Shown here: in pieces, positions 57,331-64,000 of the stretch | How the letters are laid out: the number at the start of each line of letters is the position of its first letter | How positions within the stretch are numbered: position 1 is the stretch's first letter | Assembly: GCA_905221605.1 (NCBI GenBank) | Contig: CAJNDS010002511.1 | Coordinates: forward strand, 84,501 to 148,500 | DNA: 64,000 bases | Direction: 5' to 3' | Origin: Symbiodinium natans | Taxonomy: Eukaryota; Sar; Dinophyceae; Suessiales; Symbiodiniaceae | Position numbers and translations under genes: made by a program | The notes under the pieces: model-generated | The model's database searches: none | Seen by the model: only the letters and a program-made list of their open reading frames with translations | What the model was told of the DNA's origin: nothing

Positions 57331-60300
57331 TCAGCTTTGCACAGCAAAGCTCGTCATCTCGACCACCTCGACCTGGCTCTCCATGACAGAACGTGCCCAC
57401 ACGCGTCGCTTCACGAAGCCGATGGGCAAGTAGCGCTTCGCCCACGGGCCCATCAGCACCAGTGTGAAGGCCAGGAGCACATGACGTCCAGCCATCTGGG
57501 CGCTGAAAGCATGCCAGAGCTGGAAGAGGGACCCTGCTCCCAGCGCAAAATGGAGATACGACGCAGAGATCGTAGCGCTCTCGTTGATCTCATCTGAGGG
57601 AAGGCAAGTGCCGTAGAAATGAGTGCCCAGGTGGAATAGGAGCAGGTTTGCCACAGCAGCTGCCAGGACTCCAACGCTAAGGAAGGGGGCTAAAGGAGAC
57701 CAAGTAATCAAAAGCTCCTTGGTTGCACCGTAGAGTAGGGCAAGGTGGATCATGACCACACCTCCCACACCATGTTCCCCCACACGTACAAACCCACATC
57801 CCCCCACCCCCCGCCCCCGAAAGCCCCATACAGCTCAAAGCAAGAGCCTCTCCTCCCTAATGGCCTCAGAACTCGGATGCCTATGAACTCTCAGAAACAA
57901 GCTGCCATATGTGTGGTCAACAGGGCCATCTGCTTTAAGGGCTCGAGGTGTCCGGTTGTCTTGGGCCAGATACCAAAGAGCCTGCGGTGGCGGCCTCGCT
58001 GGGGATGGGTGGTCACATCCAGACGTGACAGCCGCCAGGACACCAATAAGATCAATGGCTGCAGCGTGCTTCGAGTCAGAAGCTTCTTCAGTAAAAACGG
58101 CGTCAACCCACCCACAAGGGCACGGCTGCAGCGGTCTTCGGCCCAGAGAGCAAAATTGCTGTCGCAGATGTCTTGCTGCGTGTTCAGGATCTCCTCGTCG
58201 AAGATCTTCCAGTTGAACTTGCTGTGCTCCTTCGCTTCCTCCTGGCAGACTTTCCACGCCCGCTTCCATCCGCCAAGGCAGTTTTCGTCCAACAGCAACG
58301 TGGTCAGCAGTGCCAGCAGCCATGCGGAGAACAAGCGGAACATCATGAGCAGCCTGTCAGCCTTGACTCCAGTCAACTTGGAGAACTTGGCTGAAATGGG
58401 CGCGGCCAGCGCCATGTCAATGAGGACTGTTAGCAAAGGAGCCGTCGCGTGAAATATCCTCAGCATGTTGTCGTCGAGGTCCCATGCGTTCTGTGCCGGG
58501 AGCGACTGGGCGAATGCGAAGAAGATGGATGGCAATGACAGCACACTCACGACCAACGTCCAGAGAAGCCACGCGCCGATCCTCGATAGACTGCACGTGC
58601 TGCTAAGAGAGTCGGAGGGGTGGCTGTCGCCGCTCTCGTTTCCGACTGTGACCCTCGGCACGCTGGCCACAATGCATCGAAAGAGAAGCTGCATGGCACA
58701 CCAGCACGTGATGACGCCCAAATCAGGCCACACGGTCTCTGCCTTCAGGTTCCCGATCGTTGTTTGCCACAGGGGAGGGCTGCAGGCATAGTATCCGCCA
58801 GTGATGCCGAAGATCAGCAGGAGCGGGCTTGCCACCAGAAGAGCACCGAGGGCACTGCTCATCCTCCGTGGTTTGTGAGCATCGGCTACAAGCTTAAGTG
58901 CAGAGTTTCGGGTGGATTGCCTGAGGGTGAAGGATACCTGACACGAGCAAAAGGGTACCTTTCATCTCCTTTGCCACCTGGACACAGCGCAACAGTTGAT
59001 AGAACCACACGTGCTCTGGCATCTGGGTGCAACTTCCGAGATGCCTCGACCAGTATTCCCGCAAACCGCCTGCCGCAGAGAATCGCACCTTGGCATCCAG
59101 ACGACTACCAATTCTTGAGAATATGGAGAACGTCGTTTCCCGCGGAGATTGACATGAATCACATGAACCCAGAACGTGCGATGAAGAAGCACTCCAAAAG
59201 CGTGACTCAGGTAGAACTGGGGCGCAGCTCAACAACATCAGAAAACCCAGCAAGACAAGAAAGTTGGACATGAGCACGTTGGGAGAGTAATAAAGAAAGG
59301 GCTGGTGCTCCTCCTCCAAGATCCATGTACAAGCCAGTGGACTTCCATCACCGAGCATGTTTCCCATGACTGCCAAGCTTAAAACCTTGCTTTCACCTTG
59401 GTAGCCCAGTAACCATCTTATGATAAGGGTATATTTGGTTTTAAGACTCTTTTGGTTGCTTACTTTATTTGGGAAACCAGAACCAAAAAAAGGTAAAGGG
59501 CACCACTGGGCTTCCAAGTTACTGATGCGATCTGGAATGGCACAAGAGAAGCGATTGTGGTGCAGCGTCAGCTTCGCGAAGCCGAATGCGGGGCAGGATC
59601 CAAACGTCTTTGGGCAGTTTGCTCGGATTTGTTCCATTTCCTTCCTTGGTAGCCGAGCAACCTTCGACCCTTTTTGGGGTTGCTTACTTTATCAGGGAGC
59701 CTTGAACCAAGAAAAAAAAACAGGGGCACCTCTGGGCTACCCAGCTTCTCAGTTTTGGTGTCTGACCACTTCACAGCCTCCCGGCAGTCATAGTTGAAGG
59801 CCTGGAGCCTGAACTTCGAGTTGTCCAAACATGTGACACTCAAATTCAAGGCCCCGATCTTACCGCCAATCGAGTTGTCGTGGAGGGTCAAGATGCCGAG
59901 GCGACTTAGGTGGTACAAACTTTCGGGGAGCACTCCCGTCAAGGAATTCTTGTGTAGCGACAGAATGGAAAGCTGTGAAGCACTGATTTCCGGAAGAGAA
60001 CCGCGGAAATGGTTGTTGTTCAGCGCCAGAAAAGTCAAACTCTCAAACTGCATCAGGCAGGGAGGTAGCTCGCCAGAGAAGCGGTTGTGGTTCAGTCGCA
60101 GCTCCTGCAGCACTCCGCCCGTAGGGGTCATCCTGCAGAAGAAGTCAGTTATGCTTGATATGCCCCCGGCTATCTCATTGTGGCTCAAATCCAGCCGCTC
60201 GAGATGATGAGTGAGGAGCTGCACCGAGAGCTCGTCGCGAAAAGCGTTGCTGCTGGCATCCAGCACTTTCAGGGCGGGCATCTTCAAAACAGCTGGAAGT

Positions 60301-61798
60301 TTCTGCAGCTGGTTGTGCTGCAGCAAGAGCTCTCTCAGCTCTTGCATGTGACAGACTTCGTGAGGGATCTCACCTGACAGCTGGTTCCAGGACAGGTCAA
60401 GGCTTTTCAAGCTCAGCTGACCGAGCTCCCGGGGCACTTCGCCCACCAGCTGGTTCTGAGAAAGGACCAACTCCTCCAGGTTGTAGAGAGCGCCGAGCTC
60501 ACGCGGGATTTCGCCAGCGAGCTGGTTCTTGGGAAGGGAGAGCACGTGCAATTTGTAGAGCTCTCCAAGCTCCCTAGGAATTTCGCCAGCGAGATGGTTC
60601 TGAGCAAGTTCTACCCGGCGCAGGTTCAAGAGTAGGCCGAGCTCCTCCGGAATGTTGCCGGTCAGCCGGTTTTCTGAAAGCTTAAGCACAGACAGTTCCT
60701 GCAGCTGTCCCAGCTCCCGTGGGATTTCGCCTGTGAGCCTGTTGCAGGTAAGGTCAAGCAGTGCGAGGGCCCTCAGCTGCCCAAAGTCTTTGGGGATTTC
60801 GCCCGTGAGCTGGTTGTGCGAAAGAAGTAGCTGCTGCAACTGCCCAAGATGGCTGAGTTCGCCAGGTATTGGGCCTGTCAGCTGGTTGCTGTCGAGCCTC
60901 AGGTTCATCAAGCTCTGGAGCCGGCCAAGCTCTTCAGGGATCTGGGCACTTAGCTGGTTGTTCCCAAGATAAAGTGAGGACAGGTTCTGCAGCTGGCCCA
61001 GCTCTCGAGGGACTTTGCCCGTCAACGTGCTGTAGGAGAGGTCAAGTTTTTCCAAGCTCCGGAGCTTGCCAAACTCCGGAGGGATTCCGCCGCTAAACTG
61101 GTTGTGGGTGAGGAGAAGCCATTTCAGGCTCTGGAGCCCGGCCAGCTCTCGGGGAAGCACGCCCGTCAGCTTGTTGACGGGAAGAAAAAGCCACGTCAAT
61201 CTCTGGAGCTGGCCGAGTTCCCCCGGTATTTCACCGGACAGCTCGTTCTCGCCCAAATCCAGGGTTTCAAGCCTCTGCAGACGGGCGAGCTCCTGGGGAA
61301 TGGTGCCGGTCAGATGGTTCCGGGAAAGGCGCAGCCGCTCCAGATGTTGGAGTTCACCAAGCTCAGGGGGAATGCGTCCGTGTAGCTTGTGGCCCGCGAG
61401 ATCCAAGCTTATGATCCGATCCTGAACATGCACTGGTGAACCCACGATTTCCTAGGTGGATCCACAAATGGCTACATGAATGCAGAAGGACTCAGACGTC
61501 GCCATACCTGGATCGTGCTCTGCTGGAATCTATCGAAGCAAGTTCTGCGCGTTGACAGAATTGACAGGTTTTTTACTCGCGTTATCAGCTAAGCTAGGCG
61601 CCGACTGAAAAAGACAATTAAATATCTTTTAAACCCTAGATCCTAACCCTAAACCCTAAACCCTAAGACCCCAACTTTAACCGAGAAGTCCTGGCCATCG
61701 CAGGTGATGCTCGATGCATAGCAGCGAGTGCTCGCCATCGACTCGGCGTCCGCAGTGGACATGCCAAGGGTTCGGAGGATGTCTCGCAACAGCCCATC
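57331..61798 (-). CDS. LRR multi-pass membrane protein, tandem copy C, with two introners
   Basis: Exons 61798-61682 (cap), 61421-59749, 59644-59523, 59396-59207, 58863-57906 and 57717-57331 (1148 residues, 5' partial). The two extra introns (104 and 126 bp) are absent from copies A and B. Removing both restores the exact frame and the homology (EKEMEQIRANCP, RISESKVLSL). The other introns sit at the same positions as in A and B: TTCTCG|GTTAAA, TTCAG|GATCGG, CTGA|GTCACG, GGAG|GATGAG, ATG|GCAGCT (GC donor) and CCAAG|GAGCTT. It has about 22 LRRs, a membrane helix (FLVLLGFLMLLSC) and the polytopic module. It lies 1.4 kb upstream of copy B on the plus-strand map, same orientation, so the cluster arose by tandem duplication. 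Confidence 0.8.
59397..59522 (-). mobile_element. Introner (family 1) b in LRR copy C
   Basis: 126 bp on the minus strand. Donor ATCA|GTAA, then CTTGGAAGCCCAGTGGTGCC. It ends ACTGGGCTACCAAG, with the exon resuming GTGAAAGC. The TIRs are CTTGGAAGCCCAG / CTGGGCTACCAAG (12/13). The first four bases GTAA and the first exon bases GTGA look like a slightly changed 4-bp target duplication. The interior word ATAAAGTAAGCAACC is shared with the introner at 59645-59748. It is readable in frame as 42 residues, but both paralogues lack those residues. Confidence 0.85.
59645..59748 (-). mobile_element. Introner (family 1) a in LRR copy C
   Basis: 104 bp on the minus strand. Donor ACTGA|GAAG (GA type), then CTGGGTAGCCCAGAGGTGCC. 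It ends GCTCGGCTACCAAG, with the exon resuming GAAGGAAATGG. The target duplication is GAAG. It shares AGCCCAG.GGTGCCC, the T tract, GGTTC and ATAAAGTAAGCAACC with the introner 123 bp away. Its length is not a multiple of three, so it must be spliced for the gene to work. Confidence 0.85.
61629..61670. repeat. Telomere-type CCCTAAA relic in the first intron of LRR copy C
   Basis: AAACCCTAGATCCTAACCCTAAACCCTAAACCC-type units (each word under 20 nt) lie within intron 61422-61681, just downstream of the cap exon donor. Confidence 0.75.
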
Positions 61799-64000
61799 CT
61801 GCGAATTTCTATGTAGGGTTTCTCCCTCTCTAGGGCTTAGGGCTTTTTGCCACCCGCCAAGCAGGCACGCCGCACTGCAGGGCAACATTTCGGGATGACA
61901 GACGAAGAGGTTGGTTGCTGAGGAGGTATCAACACGAAGCTTCCAGCAGACCGTTCAGGGTCAGCCAAACATAACCTCGCTTCGGGTCCAACTTTCCCCT
62001 CTACTTCGAGTCCAGGATTCGGGGCAACGTTCTTTTTGTTGCCCCGACTCCCAGTACTAGCGTCTGGGGTTTCCGAAAATAGGGGTACCCTGTCTGGGGG
62101 TCCCTTTAAGATCCAAGCCCCAAAGGACGCAATCATTTGCGAGTCCAAGGCCCCCAACACTGGCACTCTGACCCTCGCAAGGAAAGCCCTGCCTGAGCCG
62201 AAGCACCCTTCACCACCATCAGCGCCAGGAAAGCCCACTGCATGGTAGATACCCTCAACCAGAAACCCTAAACCCTAAACTCTAAACCCTAAACCCTAAA
62301 CTAAAGAGAGCAGGGAGGGGTGCCCCCTTGGTGGGGGCTGTCGGGGGCTGTTGGGGCTGCTGTGCCTCGAGCAGCTTTGGCTGCGGGCGCCTCTGCCCTC
62401 TGCTACGGCAGATGCGTGTGTACATTATATACATATATATATATATATGTGTGTATATATATGTTGGCATCAGAAAATATGTACGTACATATTTTAAACA
62501 ATGTATATATACATACACATATATATGGGTACATGCCTATCCCCCCCTTACCTTTTCTGCAATTCCTGCGTTTGCCCAACCGTACCAACGTCCCAATCAT
62601 TTCGGCCCATGGTTTAAGGCTTGAATGCCTGGACCTTAAACCCTTAAGGTTAAAACTCTATGCGCTTAAGTTTAAACTCCTAAATCTTAACGCCTAAACC
62701 TTTAAACCTGAACCCTATGGGGTTTAAAGGTTAACGGTTTTGGTTTATTTGCCGGCTTAAGTTTAAATGCCTAAATATTAAACCCTAAACCATTAAACCT
62801 TAAACCCTATAGGGTTTAAGTTTAAGGGTTTAGGTATAATTGACAGCTTAGGCTTAAATGCCTACATCTTAAACCCCAAGCCATTATCATGTATACATCT
62901 TGGAATAGGGTCTGACCTGAAGTCTTAATCGAATAAGGCGTTGATATATCCGAGCCTTAAACGAGTAGGGTTTATGAGCTGTTTACCTGTGATGCTTGAG
63001 GCTAGTTTATAAATGAGTCTTATCCTGAAAAAAGATAACTCTTTTGGGGGACCCTTTGGGGAACATTGAGATGCAAACCCACATACTTGCGAGCAAGTCG
63101 GGCTTTTGGTAGGCCCAGAACCCGGATCACAGGGAAAGGATATTTGCTCACAGTATTCTTCCTTCCCCGGGGCCTACATGCAATAGATTTATTCGCATCA
63201 CCCTATGCCCTCAAATGCTTCCTAGTCTTATGGGCGTTTCCGGCTGGTAGGGTTTTAGATGTTTGCGGTGACTGCGTTTATAAGCAGTGGCTGTGTTTAT
63301 AAACATGGATGTGTTTAGAAACAGTAGCTACATGGCTGTGCTATAATTATTAGGCTACGGTATCCAGACACGGAAAGAGTGGCTACTGTATGAAGACATT
63401 GAAAGAGTGGGGGGGGGGGGATGGGCGGCAGCCCACATATATAAATATAAATATGTAAATATATAAATATATATTTATTTATTTATATCTATATTTATAT
63501 TTATATATATATATGTATATTATCAGCTTTGGGTCGAACGCCATGCCCAGCATGATCCTGAAAAATTGTTCCGGAAAGGACCTCTTGACCCACCATGAGA
63601 TCTAGAATTGGAGAGCCTGTCATAGGCACAAGGGGTTCGGCTCTTGGGCGCATGCGGGAGTCCATCTCTGGCTCGGACCTAGCCATGGTTTGGGCGAGTC
63701 GTGTTGCGCGGCCTTGTAGATTCCCGGGTTTCAACACGCACTCAATGGCCTCAGGCTGACTTGCATACTGGGTTTCAAGGCCATGTGTACAATGGAAAAA
63801 CGCTCCACGACTATTTATTTGCCACACCTGAGCCACTTGCGATCTAGCCTTGTGCTTCAGGTTTCAAGCACGCGGATGGGAAAGCTACATGGACATCAGG
63901 AACCACTGACGAAAGAAGATGTCTTCCGGAGACTCAGGCCGGGCAGCTCTAGTCGGGCAACTGCTTTAGTTCGGGCGTCTGGGAAATTGGGGGGGGGGGG
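61799..64000. other. Low-complexity end of the window
   Basis: It includes (CCCTAAA)n at 62262-62303, TA/TG microsatellites (62420-62530, 63435-63515), and AAACC(C/T)TTAA(A/G)-rich sequence at 62630-62880. G tracts lie at 63409-63420 and at the window end. The start exon of LRR copy C is expected near 61.8-62.2 kb but cannot be identified. Confidence 0.5.

Noticed and set aside
59397-59522. 42-residue in-frame insertion in LRR copy C as real protein sequence
   Set aside because: Both paralogues lack it, it has introner TIRs, and its sister insertion 123 bp away is out of frame.
1-64000. Spliced-leader, tRNA or rRNA genes
   Set aside because: I found no dinoflagellate spliced-leader word (CCGTAGCCATTTTGGCTCAAG-type) and no convincing tRNA B-box context by eye. 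A tRNAscan or Infernal run would settle this.

Overview
The window reads as nuclear DNA of a dinoflagellate, most likely a Symbiodiniaceae/Suessiales-type genome. This is an inference from several things: TTTAGGG telomere-type repeats scattered inside the sequence, introns with GT, GC and GA donors and AG|G acceptors, introner-like elements, gene families typical of these algae (FVSHQW-ankyrin proteins, ParB-fold proteins, plant-type LRR proteins, PPR-like exons), and long gene-free stretches. I cannot name the species. There is one 100-N assembly gap (22514-22613).

Layout. (1) 390-5659: an apparently intact mobile element with perfect C-tract terminal inverted repeats (TIRs), an array of long palindromes, an SF3-helicase-like gene and an ISXO2/IS1595-like DDE-type transposase gene. 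(2) 5660-14670: gene-free sequence with telomere-like and microsatellite repeats. (3) 14671-20839: a second, diverged element with the same four parts, its genes on the minus strand and each split by one intron. (4) 20930-23735: a C-rich minisatellite interrupted by a 512-bp TTAA-flanked MITE, the N gap, then a 406-bp higher-order satellite. (5) 25098-27038: a FVSHQW-ankyrin gene. (6) 30140-39665: a ParB-fold repeat protein gene carrying an introner, with isolated PPR-like exons on either side. (7) 42657-61798: three tandem minus-strand paralogues of an LRR plus multi-pass membrane protein, with one exon plan. The third copy holds two related introners that the other two lack. (8) 61799-64000: low-complexity sequence.

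The strongest candidate for an undescribed system is the two-gene element family. The same pair, a replication-type SF3 helicase beside an ISXO2-like transposase, occurs twice in 21 kb. Both times it lies between TIRs built on a homopolymer C tract and comes with a palindrome array next to one TIR. A third site (47.39-47.80 kb) shows only palindromes and two abutting ends of the same type. The second notable observation is intron gain caught in progress. Three short TIR-bearing insertions of two sequence families sit exactly at splice boundaries. The acceptor AG is the TIR end and the donor dinucleotide lies in a 4-bp target duplication. Their removal restores the frame in both host genes.
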